42,699 nucleotides of DNA, from positions 1 through 42,699 of the forward strand of contig JAUZPL010000037.1 in NCBI GenBank assembly GCA_030705955.1. The letters are read 5' to 3'. Both the position numbers and the translations under genes were made by a program. The notes under the pieces were generated by a model, which searched no databases, was not told where the DNA came from, and was given only the letters and a program-made list of their open reading frames with translations. This document shows, piece after piece, positions 8,827 to 18,014 of the stretch (position 1 is its first letter; each line of letters opens with the position of its first letter). The DNA is from Bacillota bacterium. Lineage in GTDB: Bacteria > Bacillota > Bacilli > Bacillales > Cytobacillaceae.

Positions 8827-11031
8827 ATGACAAACACGATTACCTATATAAAAGAATGGCAGCAGGCTCTACAGAATGAATTGACTTATTTGAAAAAATA
8901 CGGAAGTAACAAACTAAAAGTGATAAATGGAAGATTGATTAAAGAAGACAGTACCTACACCTATTATTTTGAAAAAGTAGGAAACATTAAAATACCAGTT
9001 GGTGCACAAACAAGACTTGAATGGGGAGGAATCAAACAAACAGGAAGGATCCTTTCTTCTGAAGGGAATGGGATTTTGCTTGCTTTAGACAAATCAATTG
9101 GTGATTTGATTCCAGAAGCTTATTTATTTCATGACCCATGGGAGCTCTTGGAACAGCTTATCGAGCGTTTTGATGAAATAAAAAAAAGAAAGATTAAACG
9201 ATTACGGATAAAAAAATTAATGGACCCTTCTATGCCTTCAAAGCACCCAACTGAAAAAATTAAAAGTAATATTCATGATCTTATTTTACGATCAAAATAC
9301 AATCTAGTTACATTTGTTTGGGGACCCCCTGGTACAGGGAAAACGTATACTTTAGCACGCGTTGCTGCAAATAAGTATTTTCAAGATAAACGTGTCTTAC
9401 TATTATCCCATAGCAATCAGGCCGTTGATGTACTCCTTGGAGAAATATGTACCTTTCTTAAAAAGAAGGATCGTTTTCGTGAAGGAGATATCCTAAGGGT
9501 TGGCTCTAATTCAGGTGAGGCACTTTTGGCACATGAAGGCTTAACAGCCAATCAACTCATTGAAAAACAGGATCCGATTCTTGTGGAAAATTTAAATCAA
9601 TTAATAGAAGAAAGACGTGGATTAAAATACGATATTTCTAGATCATTTAGCAAAAGAGACTCTAAGTACTTGTTAGAGATTGAAAATAAAATTTCAAAAA
9701 TAGGCGAGAAAATAAGGCAAAAGGAAGTTCAATTTGCAAAGGATGCATTTATTGTAGGAACTACACTGGCAAAAGCTGCAAGTGATTCATCCATTTTTGA
9801 AAGAGAATTTGATGTTGTCATTCTAGATGAGGCAAGTATGGCCTATGTACCACAAGCGGCTTTTGCTTCAACACTTGGAAAACGGATTATAATTTGTGGA
9901 GATTTTAAACAATTGTCCCCCATTGCATCCTCGAAGGATACTCTCGTAACAAAATGGTTAAAAGAAGATATTTTTCATTGGGCAGGAGTTGTAGATTGGG
10001 TAGAAAAGGGAGGACTTCATCCACATTTATTTTTATTAAAAGAACAAAGAAGAATGCATCCTGACATTTCAGCGTTTACGAACTGTTATATTTATAAAAA
10101 TTTAGTCACTGATCACGAAAGTGTTAGAAATAGCCGAAATCAGATTGTTGAACAAGCACCTTTTCCAGATCAAGCTTCCATTCTAGTAGATACAAGTAAT
10201 ACTGGAATGTTTTGTATGAATGAACGAACCTCAAATTCAAGATTCAATCTATGGCAGTTATTATTGTCATTTCAATTAATTCACGAATCCTATATTGGCG
10301 GTGCAAGATCAATTGGCTATGTTACACCATACCGTGTCCAAGCTAATTTAATGGAAATGTTATTGGATGAGCTATATCAAAAAGAGTGTGAGACAGCTAG
10401 TATTATGGCTGCAACGGTTCATAGGTTCCAAGGAAGTGAACAAGATATCATGATTTTCGATACAGTTGATAGTTTTCCGATGAATAGAGCTGGGATGCTA
10501 CTAACTGGTAAGGACAGTGAAAGACTGATCAATGTTGCCATTACTAGAACAAAAGGAAAATTCATTCATGTATCAAATCAAGGTTTCATTCGAAAACATA
10601 TTTTTCAAAGAAAAACACTTGCCCAGCTTGTTCACCATCAGGAAGCACATCATCAAACCATACGAAACAGTCAAATAGGGGCATGGATTAAAAATCAGCA
10701 TCCAAAACTTCAATGGATGCATGCAAAAAAATTAGTGAGGGTTTTTCAAGATATCTGTTTAGCACGATCTTCTATCATCATTTCTATCCCTGAAAAAAAA
10801 CAACTATCCGATCAGTGGATGGATATGCTAGAGAAAAGAAATAAAAAAGTAGAGGTAACCATCCTGTTGGAGAAAGAAATTACTTTTCCCTTCGTGATAA
10901 TAGATGATCATCTATTATGGCTTGGTTTGCCATTAGAAGGATTACTGGGTGCAGATCCGCCATATGTGGCGGTGAGACTGGATTCAGAAAAGGTTACAAA
11001 TTATTTAAAAAAAGAAATTTATATAGAATAG
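8827..11031 (+). CDS. Superfamily 1 (UPF1/IGHMBP2-like) helicase with degenerate PLD-like C-terminal domain
   Basis: A 734-residue protein. Residues 1-120 form a beta-rich accessory region. The SF1 helicase core shows Walker A GPPGTGKT (166-173), Walker B with DEAS (334-337), motif III GDFKQLSP, motif IV EQRRMHP, motif V HRFQGSEQD and motif VI VAITRTKGKF (about 570). These are the features of UPF1-like ATP-dependent nucleic-acid helicases. The last 110 residues resemble a phospholipase-D/nuclease fold (FVIIDDHLLWLGLPLEG), but the catalytic HxK is missing. The gene follows the RND gene by 53 bp, with a hairpin between. The cellular role is unknown; DNA repair, RNA metabolism or defence are all possible. 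ATG 8827 has AAGGA upstream. Confidence 0.85.
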   Translation: MTNTITYIKEWQQALQNELTYLKKYGSNKLKVINGRLIKEDSTYTYYFEKVGNIKIPVGAQTRLEWGGIKQTGRILSSEGNGILLALDKSIGDLIPEAYLFHDPWELLEQLIERFDEIKKRKIKRLRIKKLMDPSMPSKHPTEKIKSNIHDLILRSKYNLVTFVWGPPGTGKTYTLARVAANKYFQDKRVLLLSHSNQAVDVLLGEICTFLKKKDRFREGDILRVGSNSGEALLAHEGLTANQLIEKQDPILVENLNQLIEERRGLKYDISRSFSKRDSKYLLEIENKISKIGEKIRQKEVQFAKDAFIVGTTLAKAASDSSIFEREFDVVILDEASMAYVPQAAFASTLGKRIIICGDFKQLSPIASSKDTLVTKWLKEDIFHWAGVVDWVEKGGLHPHLFLLKEQRRMHPDISAFTNCYIYKNLVTDHESVRNSRNQIVEQAPFPDQASILVDTSNTGMFCMNERTSNSRFNLWQLLLSFQLIHESYIGGARSIGYVTPYRVQANLMEMLLDELYQKECETASIMAATVHRFQGSEQDIMIFDTVDSFPMNRAGMLLTGKDSERLINVAITRTKGKFIHVSNQGFIRKHIFQRKTLAQLVHHQEAHHQTIRNSQIGAWIKNQHPKLQWMHAKKLVRVFQDICLARSSIIISIPEKKQLSDQWMDMLEKRNKKVEVTILLEKEITFPFVIIDDHLLWLGLPLEGLLGADPPYVAVRLDSEKVTNYLKKEIYIE

Positions 11032-11072
11032 AAAAAAACGTTCATTCTGTTTTCTGAATGATCGTTTTTTTA
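11032..11072 (+). terminator. Terminator of the helicase gene
   Basis: AACGTTCATTC pairs with GAATGATCGTT (one mismatch), followed by a T-run up to 11071. Confidence 0.75.
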
Positions 11073-11121
11073 GGTTAACTAACTATTTTTCCTAACTTGT
11101 CAAAGGCAGCAATTTTATTTT

Positions 11122-12225
11122 CTACATAAGGGTCACTCTTTTATTTAAATGCCGGAAGATTGGTGGCAAAAGGATAAGTATGGTAATCAATCTAAGGGAT
11201 TGGACGGCTACGACAAAGGTTGAATCTGCATGAAGAGCAATTGCAGCTGTTGCCATTTCGGCAACACCACCTGGTGCAAAAGCTAATATACAAGTCACGA
11301 GGGGAATATGAGTAAGTCTTGCAACAGCAATTGAACATAACAGCAAAAGGCAAACTAGACAAAGGGAACTGAAAAGGCCAATGATTATAATTCGCTTTAA
11401 GCCTTTGAACATATCCTTATGAACACGTGAACCAATGCTGGTACCAATTAATATTTGAGAAATGATGATTAGCTTATGGGGCCAGAAGGGTGTTATTGTA
11501 TTACCAAATAACAACGTACCAAGGATTTGGATCATCATGGTGCCCAACATGCTTCCAACAAGCCAAGGTGCGGGCATTTTAATTTTTTTACCAATGATTA
11601 CTCCAGCATAAGCCCCTATAACGATAACTGCAGTCCAAGCTAATGAGTGAATATCAAATAAGTCTTGATGAACAAAGGGCGTCGCTTTTTTTATTGGTTT
11701 ATGATACAAACTTGCAACCAAGGGGACAATACCAACGACAAGTAAAATACGAAGTGTCTGAATGATGCTGACAATAATGGAATTAGCCCCGACTTCTTCA
11801 GCAATTGTTGGCATAGCAGAAATTCCCCCAGGTGTTGTGCCAAAGAGGCAGGTAGCCATACTGGCATTACTAAAACGCCAAAGGATTATTCCAGAAAGTA
11901 TAGCAATTGCGATAGAGGAAACAAGCATAAACGCGATTAAAAGATAATGTGCTTCAAAAATACTCATAACGGTTAATTTAACATGTTGTCCAAGCTCAAT
12001 TCCAAGGATGGCCTGTCCAATTTGACGCCATATTGGATGTAATCCTTTGTTTTCTTTTAGCCATTTAAATGGGGTGGAGTATAAAATACACGCTAAGATT
12101 AAGCTGCCTACCATCCATGCAATAGGAGCACCGGTTAAGGATAAAATAAAGCCGCCAAGCATACTGATTAAAATAAATGGGACATTTTTGTGTAATTCAT
12201 TGATGTTGTTCATAATAGGTGTCAT
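11122..12225 (-). CDS. AbrB-family membrane transport protein
   Basis: A 367-residue polytopic protein made of two related halves, each carrying a GxPxxWxxGS-type motif (GAPIAWMVGS near residue 28; MPAPWLVGSMLG near 215). This duplication and length are typical of the AbrB membrane family (PF05145), annotated as putative transporters. It is unrelated to the DNA-binding AbrB regulator. GTTPGG and AFAPGG motifs occur at equivalent positions in the two halves. The substrate is unknown. The ATG at 12225 is preceded by GAAAGGAAG on the minus strand. It is divergent from the lipoprotein phosphoesterase, with only 65 bp between starts. Confidence 0.85.
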   Translation of the reverse strand: MTPIMNNINELHKNVPFILISMLGGFILSLTGAPIAWMVGSLILACILYSTPFKWLKENKGLHPIWRQIGQAILGIELGQHVKLTVMSIFEAHYLLIAFMLVSSIAIAILSGIILWRFSNASMATCLFGTTPGGISAMPTIAEEVGANSIIVSIIQTLRILLVVGIVPLVASLYHKPIKKATPFVHQDLFDIHSLAWTAVIVIGAYAGVIIGKKIKMPAPWLVGSMLGTMMIQILGTLLFGNTITPFWPHKLIIISQILIGTSIGSRVHKDMFKGLKRIIIIGLFSSLCLVCLLLLCSIAVARLTHIPLVTCILAFAPGGVAEMATAAIALHADSTFVVAVQSLRLITILILLPPIFRHLNKRVTLM

Positions 12226-12290
12226 ACTTCCTTTCAGAGGTTATGGCAATTTGCAACATTTTCTAAATAAATGGGAAGAAGGGTATCCGC

Positions 12291-13178
12291 ATGTTAAATA
12301 AATATGGGTTGCTGTTTTTTTCAGTTTTATTATTTTTAAGTGGATGTTCTCAGGCACAAAAGAAGGAAACAGCTCCTGCACTGAAAAAAACAATCCAGCA
12401 AACAGTAGTAAAGGTTAAAATGCCGAAGATTGACCATATTTTGATTGTGGTTGAAGAAAATCGATCCAAGCAAGCTATTACACATAACCATTCTGCCCCT
12501 TATATCAATTCTTTAATGCAAAACGGTGCAAATTTTACAAATTATTATGCAATAGAACATCCGAGCCAACCTAACTATTTGGATATATTCTCAGGTTCTA
12601 ATCAAGGTGTAACAAATGATTGGGTTCCTAAAACCACATTCTCTACAAATAATTTAGCAAACGAATTAATGAAAAAAAGATATACTTTTACTGGATATTC
12701 AGAGGGTTTACCTAAAGTAGGTTTTAACGGAGCTTCAACTGGAAGCGGAGGGTATGCCCGCAAACATAATCCTTGGGTGAATTTCAACAATATACCGAAA
12801 AAATGGAATCAGCCATTAAGTAGTCTTCCAAGCGATTTTTCTCAATTGCCAACAATCTCTTTTGTCATTCCAAATCTTCAACACGATATGCATGATGGAA
12901 CAATAAAAGAAGGTGACAACTGGTTAAAAAAACATATAGATTCATATGTACAATGGGCAAAAACGCATAATAGCCTTTTAATTGTAACGTGGGATGAAGA
13001 TGATCGATCACAAAACAATAAAATTCCAACTTTTTTAGTTGGACCTATGGTAAAAACAGGGCAATATATTGAAAATGTTAATCATTTTAATCTTCTTAGA
13101 ACGCTTGAAGATCTTTATGGGTTATCCCATATTGATAAAAGTAAATCAGTAAATCCAATAACAGATGTTTGGAAATAG
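12291..13178 (+). CDS. Lipoprotein phosphoesterase (acid phosphatase/phospholipase C superfamily)
   Basis: A 295-residue protein with a lipoprotein signal peptide and lipobox LSGC (Cys19), so it should be anchored outside the cytoplasmic membrane. The mature part matches the phosphoesterase family PF04185: an N-terminal IVVEENRS strand, HPSQPNYLDIFSG with the nucleophile-region Ser, HDMHDG, and the metal-binding TWDEDD near residue 240. Relatives hydrolyse phosphate monoesters or phospholipids; the substrate here is not predictable. ATG 12291 follows GGGAAGAAGGG (12273-12283). It is probably monocistronic. Confidence 0.83.
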   Translation: MLNKYGLLFFSVLLFLSGCSQAQKKETAPALKKTIQQTVVKVKMPKIDHILIVVEENRSKQAITHNHSAPYINSLMQNGANFTNYYAIEHPSQPNYLDIFSGSNQGVTNDWVPKTTFSTNNLANELMKKRYTFTGYSEGLPKVGFNGASTGSGGYARKHNPWVNFNNIPKKWNQPLSSLPSDFSQLPTISFVIPNLQHDMHDGTIKEGDNWLKKHIDSYVQWAKTHNSLLIVTWDEDDRSQNNKIPTFLVGPMVKTGQYIENVNHFNLLRTLEDLYGLSHIDKSKSVNPITDVWK

Positions 13179-13180
13179 GG

Positions 13181-13240
13181 TAAGGTGCCATTGTAGATTG
13201 GCACCTTAAAAAGTTAAGCAAAAATTAAGCTTGCTATACT
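13181..13240 (+). promoter_or_regulatory. Hairpin, TTAAGC direct repeats and -10 before the cadherin-like gene
   Basis: A 10-bp stem TAAGGTGCCA/TGGCACCTTA (13181-13190, 13199-13208) follows the phosphoesterase gene but lacks a T-tail. Downstream, TTAAGC occurs twice (13214-13219 and 13225-13230) with an 11-bp period, and TATACT (13235-13240) is a fair -10. Two hexamers one helical turn apart in front of a -10 resemble OmpR/PhoP-type response-regulator sites; the B. subtilis PhoP box is TTAACA-like. Confidence 0.4.
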
Positions 13241-13286
13241 ATTCTTTATGGTAAATTCAAGAGTTTGAGAGAGAGGAAGAATTCTA

Positions 13287-14657
13287 ATGCGTACAAAGGT
13301 GCAAGTTAGAAAAGGAGTGAATTTAGTTCTAACAATATCAATGCTTGGAGCGGGATCATCACTGTACATACCAGCAGCATATGCTGCTGATAATGGAAAT
13401 CCTCCACTTCAATCAGTTCAAGACACTTCAGCCAATTTATTATCTCGTCTTGAAATTGACGGGATTCAGTTTGATCAGTCATTTTCACAATTAACGAGTC
13501 AATACACAGCAACCGTTGAAAATAATATTGATAACATTCATTTACTGGCAGGAACAGATGATAATCAAATTACCATTATGATGAATGGTAAAGCTGTAAC
13601 AAATGGTGAGGCTACTCCATATCAGCTTCAAACAGGAGAAAATATTTTTATAATAACGGTGGATGATGGAAAAAACACACCAAATACTTACACTGTTACC
13701 GTAAATAGAAAACAGAACAACAATAATCTTCTTAAAAGTCTACTCTTGTCTAAAGGAAAGCTTACTCCTACCTTTGACTCTAAGGTAACTGAATACCAGA
13801 TTCATGAAACAAATGATGTGAAAAGCCTTATGATTACAGCTGAATCTGCTGAGAAGACATCTGTGGTTATGGTAAATAACAAGCTCGTCACAAATAATCA
13901 GATTTCTGTACCGATTCCAGTTGGAAAATCGGAAATTACTATTCTAGTAACGGCAGAAAATGGGGACAAGAAAACCTATACCTTAGAGGTAAATAGGGAT
14001 GAGAATAAGACACCTACTTATCCAACTAATTCAAATGGGTCGGGGAGCACTCCAAACTCGAGTGGATCAAGCAAAACACAAAATTCAAATAAGTATGGCA
14101 ATGGTGCCGGCCGTTCACAGGGTTCAACAGGGAGTTTTGGGAATGTTAGTTGGTCTGGAGCAAGCCAAGGAACATCACAACAGAATGCTGCTGCTGTACA
14201 AAAAGTGAGTATGGCTACTTTAGGTAAGGTAACTGTATCAAACGGGACTTGGAACAAAACCTTTTCCAAAGATGAGTTTACTTATCATGTTACGGAAGCC
14301 TCCGATGCAACCTCAGTTACATTAAGTTTAAATCCAAGTTATAGTGGGGCTACTGTTGCAGTTCAAGGCGGGAGCAATACGATTCAATTAGGTGACAATA
14401 AGAAAACCATTGTTCCAATTGTTGTTACCAAAGGCAGTGAACATAAAACCTATGTTTTGGTATTTGACAAGGATGTAAAAGAAAATGTAGGAACAGCTAC
14501 TACAAGTGATGTCGTTGCCACAAGCGCAACTACAACTACGTCGACTACAACAGACAGAACACCATTTTCCTCAAATTCATGGAACGGAAGGAATAACACA
14601 CAGTCCACATCCTGGTGGGGACGGTTAATAAATAGCATTAAGTCATTATTTAATTAA
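13287..14657 (+). CDS. Secreted protein with three cadherin-like beta-sandwich domains
   Basis: A 456-residue exported protein. The signal peptide ends at AYA-A near residue 33. Three Cadherin-like (PF12733-type) domains follow: about 48-142, 146-238 and 305-395. Each starts with a short L..L strand and ends in TYTVTVNR-, TYTLEVNR- or TYVLVFDK-like motifs. A Ser/Gly/Asn-rich linker (about 240-300) separates domains 2 and 3. A Thr/Ser-rich stretch and a short basic amphipathic tail (WWGRLINSIKSLFN) close the protein. No sortase motif or enzyme domain is seen. A role in surface binding is inference. The ATG follows GAGAGAGGAAG. Confidence 0.8.
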   Translation: MRTKVQVRKGVNLVLTISMLGAGSSLYIPAAYAADNGNPPLQSVQDTSANLLSRLEIDGIQFDQSFSQLTSQYTATVENNIDNIHLLAGTDDNQITIMMNGKAVTNGEATPYQLQTGENIFIITVDDGKNTPNTYTVTVNRKQNNNNLLKSLLLSKGKLTPTFDSKVTEYQIHETNDVKSLMITAESAEKTSVVMVNNKLVTNNQISVPIPVGKSEITILVTAENGDKKTYTLEVNRDENKTPTYPTNSNGSGSTPNSSGSSKTQNSNKYGNGAGRSQGSTGSFGNVSWSGASQGTSQQNAAAVQKVSMATLGKVTVSNGTWNKTFSKDEFTYHVTEASDATSVTLSLNPSYSGATVAVQGGSNTIQLGDNKKTIVPIVVTKGSEHKTYVLVFDKDVKENVGTATTSDVVATSATTTTSTTTDRTPFSSNSWNGRNNTQSTSWWGRLINSIKSLFN

Positions 14658-14687
14658 GTGCTAGGTAAAAACCTAGTACTTTTTTTC
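14657..14687 (+). terminator. Terminator of the cadherin-like gene
   Basis: AGTGCTAGGT (14657-14666), AAAA loop, ACCTAGTACT (14671-14680) and seven T. The first stem base is the last base of the stop codon. Confidence 0.88.
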
Positions 14688-14763
14688 TGCAATATTATAA
14701 GTATTATGGTATATTTATATATAAAAATTTAAAGACTATTTAGTTTTAGGAAGGTGATGGTGT

Positions 14764-17526
14764 ATGACAACAGGAGTTCAAAACAATGACAGTAATCTTC
14801 CCTTGCGTCGAGATGTCAAATTACTTGGGCAAATGCTTGGTGAAATTCTTGTAAGCCATGGCGGAAATGAACTTCTTGAAAAGGTAGAAAAAATTCGCCT
14901 TATATGTAAATCACTTCGAAATGAATTCGATATGGAAACATATAACGCTTTAAAAGAAGAAGTTTCAAATCTTAGTTCTCCCCTTAGAAGTCAAATTATC
15001 CGTGCCTTTTCTATGTACTTTCATTTAATTAATGCGGCAGAACAAAATCACCGAATCCGCCGCAGACGTCAATACCAGCTGCAGGAGGATGGGTCTGTAC
15101 AGCCTGATTCCATCGAAAGTGCCATAAACTCATTAAAGGAAAATGAAGTTTCATGGGATATTATCCAGAAGGTATTGAATACACTGTCACTTGAGTTAGT
15201 GATTACTGCACATCCTACCGAAGCAACAAAGCGTTCCATCCTTGAAATTCAAAAACGGATTGCAAACATCTTAAAAAATATGGATAATCCGCTTTTAACG
15301 AATAAGGAAAAAACACAGCTCCAAGAAAGTTTGTTTAATGAAGTAACGATTCTTTGGCAGACAGATGAACTGAGGTACCATAGACCAACAGTATTAGATG
15401 AGGTTCGTAATGGGCTGTATTATTTTGACCACACCTTATTTGATGTGCTGCCGGAAATCCACCGGGAAGTAGAAGATTGTTTAATAAATAATTTCCCCGA
15501 CAATCATTGGAATGTTCCTAACTTTCTGCGTTTCGGATCCTGGATTGGGGGGGATCGAGATGGGAACCCAAATGTAACCTTTGATATTACATGGGAAACT
15601 CTTAACAAACAAAGACGACTAATCCTAAAAAAATATAAGAATGTTTTAGTAGAATTAATGAAACGGTACAGCCATTCGACTACAAGAGTAGGGGTTAGTG
15701 AAGAGCTTATCCGTTCCATTGATAAAGATGAAGTAAGATTTTTAACTCCTGACAAAAGGTGGCCTGTTGAAACAGAAGTATACCGTCGAAAATTCGCTAT
15801 CATCATTGAGCGATTGAAGAATGTTGGGAAATCAGAAATAGGATATAAAACAGCAGAGGAATTACAAGAGGATTTACTCGTAATTAAAAAGAGCTTAGTC
15901 CAACATCACCCTTCATCACATGAACTAAAAATGCTTCAAAAGTTAATTAGACAAGTCCAATTATTTGGATTCCATCTAGCAACACTCGATATCAGGAACC
16001 ATAGTGGGGAACATGAGGCCGCTATTAGTGAAATTTTACGTAAAGTAAGGATTACGGAAAATTACAGCAAGCTACCTGAAGAAGAAAAATTAGAGATATT
16101 GCAGGGTATTTTAATGGATCCACGTCCAATTTTACTTTTAAATGAAGACTATTCAAAAGAAACTCAGGAAATGATTCATGTTTTCCAAATGATTAAAAAG
16201 GCTCATGAAGAATTCGGTAAACGTTCCATTTCAGTTTATTTAATTAGTATGACAAGATCCGCTAGTGACTTGCTAGAAATCCTTGTTTTAGCGAAAGAGG
16301 CTGGGCTTTATCGCTTACATGCTGATGGAACTATCGAAAGTCACTTGAATATAGCACCATTGCTTGAAACGATAGATGACTTATCTGCAGGACCAAGAAT
16401 TATGGAATCCCTTTTCCAAATACCACTTTACCGAAATCATTTAAGGATTTTAGGGGATCAGCAAGAAATTATGCTTGGCTATTCTGATGGTAGTAAGGAT
16501 GGAGGAACCTTAACGGCAAACTGGAAGCTGTACAACGCTCAACTGGAAATTCACAAAATGGCAAAGAAATATCAAATACATTTGAAGTTTTTCCATGGAC
16601 GTGGCGGATCTTTAGGTCGTGGCGGCGGCCCATTAAATCAAAGTATCTTATCCCAGCCGGCTGAAACATTAGGGGATGGAGTAAAGATAACCGAGCAAGG
16701 CGAGGTATTGTCTTCACGCTACCTGCTTGAGGATATTGCATACCGAAGCTTAGAGCAAGCAACCTCTACTCTTTTAAAGGCAGCTACGAATGTTTCAAAT
16801 GAATCCGAGCAGGTCCATCTTCGTGACCAACGATGGGTGGAAGCAATGGAGGAGATATCCAACGTATCATTAAAAAAATATCAATCACTTGTTTTCCAGG
16901 ACCCGGATTTTTTAACTTATTTTAACGAAGCAACCCCACTTAGAGAAATAGGGGATTTAAACATTGGTTCAAGACCAATGAGCCGTAAAAATAAAAGTAA
17001 GTTTGAAGATTTACGTGCTATTCCTTGGGTATTTGCCTGGACACAAAGCAGGCAGCTTTTACCTGCATGGTTCGCTGCTGGAACAGGTTTAGAAAGCTTT
17101 GTTTCAAAAAGCAAAGAGAATGTAAAGCTGTTGCAGGAAATGCATGCTGAATGGCCGTTTTTCCGCTCTACGATTGATAACCTGCAAATGGCATTGATGA
17201 AGGCTGATATTACAACAGCAAAGGAATACTCATCACTTGTACAGGATGCATCAATAGCAGAAAGAATTTTTACCAATATTCATGAGGAATATAAACGGAC
17301 AAAAGCTATTCTTCTTAAAATAACAGGGGACAGTGAATTGCTGGATCACACCCCTAACATTCAGGAATCTGTTTACCGACGCAACCCATATGTTGATCCA
17401 CTTAATTTCCTTCAGGTTGAATTAATTAACCAATTAAGAAAACAAGAGGAACCAGATGAAGAACTTCTTAAAGAGGTCTTACTCACAATAAGTGGTATTG
17501 CAGCTGGACTCCGTAACACAGGCTGA
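14764..17526 (+). CDS. ppc: Phosphoenolpyruvate carboxylase
   Basis: A 920-residue bacterial-type PEP carboxylase, which carboxylates phosphoenolpyruvate to oxaloacetate to refill the TCA cycle. Signature segments are present: TAHPTEATKRS with catalytic His150, GSWIGGDRDGNPNVT, the catalytic loop FHGRGGSLGRGGGP (His611), EQGEVLSSRY, and the conserved C-terminal RNTG. The ATG is preceded by AGGAAGGTGATGG. The gene is monocistronic, with its own terminator. B. subtilis relies on pyruvate carboxylase, while several other Bacillaceae carry ppc, so its presence is informative but not unusual. Confidence 0.97.
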   Translation: MTTGVQNNDSNLPLRRDVKLLGQMLGEILVSHGGNELLEKVEKIRLICKSLRNEFDMETYNALKEEVSNLSSPLRSQIIRAFSMYFHLINAAEQNHRIRRRRQYQLQEDGSVQPDSIESAINSLKENEVSWDIIQKVLNTLSLELVITAHPTEATKRSILEIQKRIANILKNMDNPLLTNKEKTQLQESLFNEVTILWQTDELRYHRPTVLDEVRNGLYYFDHTLFDVLPEIHREVEDCLINNFPDNHWNVPNFLRFGSWIGGDRDGNPNVTFDITWETLNKQRRLILKKYKNVLVELMKRYSHSTTRVGVSEELIRSIDKDEVRFLTPDKRWPVETEVYRRKFAIIIERLKNVGKSEIGYKTAEELQEDLLVIKKSLVQHHPSSHELKMLQKLIRQVQLFGFHLATLDIRNHSGEHEAAISEILRKVRITENYSKLPEEEKLEILQGILMDPRPILLLNEDYSKETQEMIHVFQMIKKAHEEFGKRSISVYLISMTRSASDLLEILVLAKEAGLYRLHADGTIESHLNIAPLLETIDDLSAGPRIMESLFQIPLYRNHLRILGDQQEIMLGYSDGSKDGGTLTANWKLYNAQLEIHKMAKKYQIHLKFFHGRGGSLGRGGGPLNQSILSQPAETLGDGVKITEQGEVLSSRYLLEDIAYRSLEQATSTLLKAATNVSNESEQVHLRDQRWVEAMEEISNVSLKKYQSLVFQDPDFLTYFNEATPLREIGDLNIGSRPMSRKNKSKFEDLRAIPWVFAWTQSRQLLPAWFAAGTGLESFVSKSKENVKLLQEMHAEWPFFRSTIDNLQMALMKADITTAKEYSSLVQDASIAERIFTNIHEEYKRTKAILLKITGDSELLDHTPNIQESVYRRNPYVDPLNFLQVELINQLRKQEEPDEELLKEVLLTISGIAAGLRNTG

Positions 17527-17532
17527 TATAGG

Positions 17533-17572
17533 AAAAGTCCCTTCAAAATTGGAGGGGCTTTTGTCTTTTTCT
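17533..17572 (+). terminator. Terminator of ppc
   Basis: AAAAGTCCCTTC pairs with GGAGGGGCTTTT and is followed by TGTCTTTTT. Confidence 0.82.
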
Positions 17573-18014
17573 AAAAATATTTATAGGAAAGCCCAGATCT
17601 CTTGATAGAATAATATTAAGTTGGTATGTTGGAGTGAGCGACAATAATTGACTAAGAATGATTGAAACTAAACTTTCACATTAAACCCCTGGGAAACCAG
17701 GATTTTTTTGTATTTACCTTTATTTTAGTTTTAAAGTTATTATTGAACAAATTGTTAAAAAAGTGCTGTTTTTTACATTTGAAATATAATTGTAATATTG
17801 TCATAACTTTTCTGACAAATTTAGATGATATACTAGCTAAAAAGTAGGATAAATTGAAGTATCATTGTGATTTTTGTCATAAAACTATTAAATAATAACT
17901 ATTTGAATGACTTGTTTACATAATAAAACGTGTCAAATTGCATGAATAAAATGATGGGGTTTTCATATATTCCGGTAATTTGTAGTTTGGCGTAATAGGA
18001 AAGCAGGAGATTCG
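17573..18014 (+). other. Long intergenic region before the NlpC/P60 gene
   Basis: About 440 bases without a convincing gene. It holds a small hairpin CCTGG-GAAA-CCAGG (17688-17701, GNRA-type loop) followed by ATTTTTTT, which looks like the 3' end of a short transcript. It also contains an inverted repeat TTGTCA/TGACAA near 17798-17819. The remainder is very AT-rich. A -10-like TAAAAT is at 17947-17952 but no matching -35 was found. The hairpin might end a small RNA or leader; I could not match it to a known riboswitch. Confidence 0.5.

Noticed and set aside
14018-14269. Minus-strand Pro-rich frame inside the cadherin-like gene
   Set aside because: It is the antisense of a Ser/Gly/Asn linker; composition artefact.
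17662-17847. 61-residue open frame before the NlpC gene
   Set aside because: It runs through the hairpin and T-tract, has no ribosome site and a low-complexity hydrophobic product.
17573-18014. ydaO-type c-di-AMP riboswitch before the cell-wall hydrolase
   Set aside because: A CCTGGGAAACCAGG hairpin is present, but the large conserved ydaO core could not be found.
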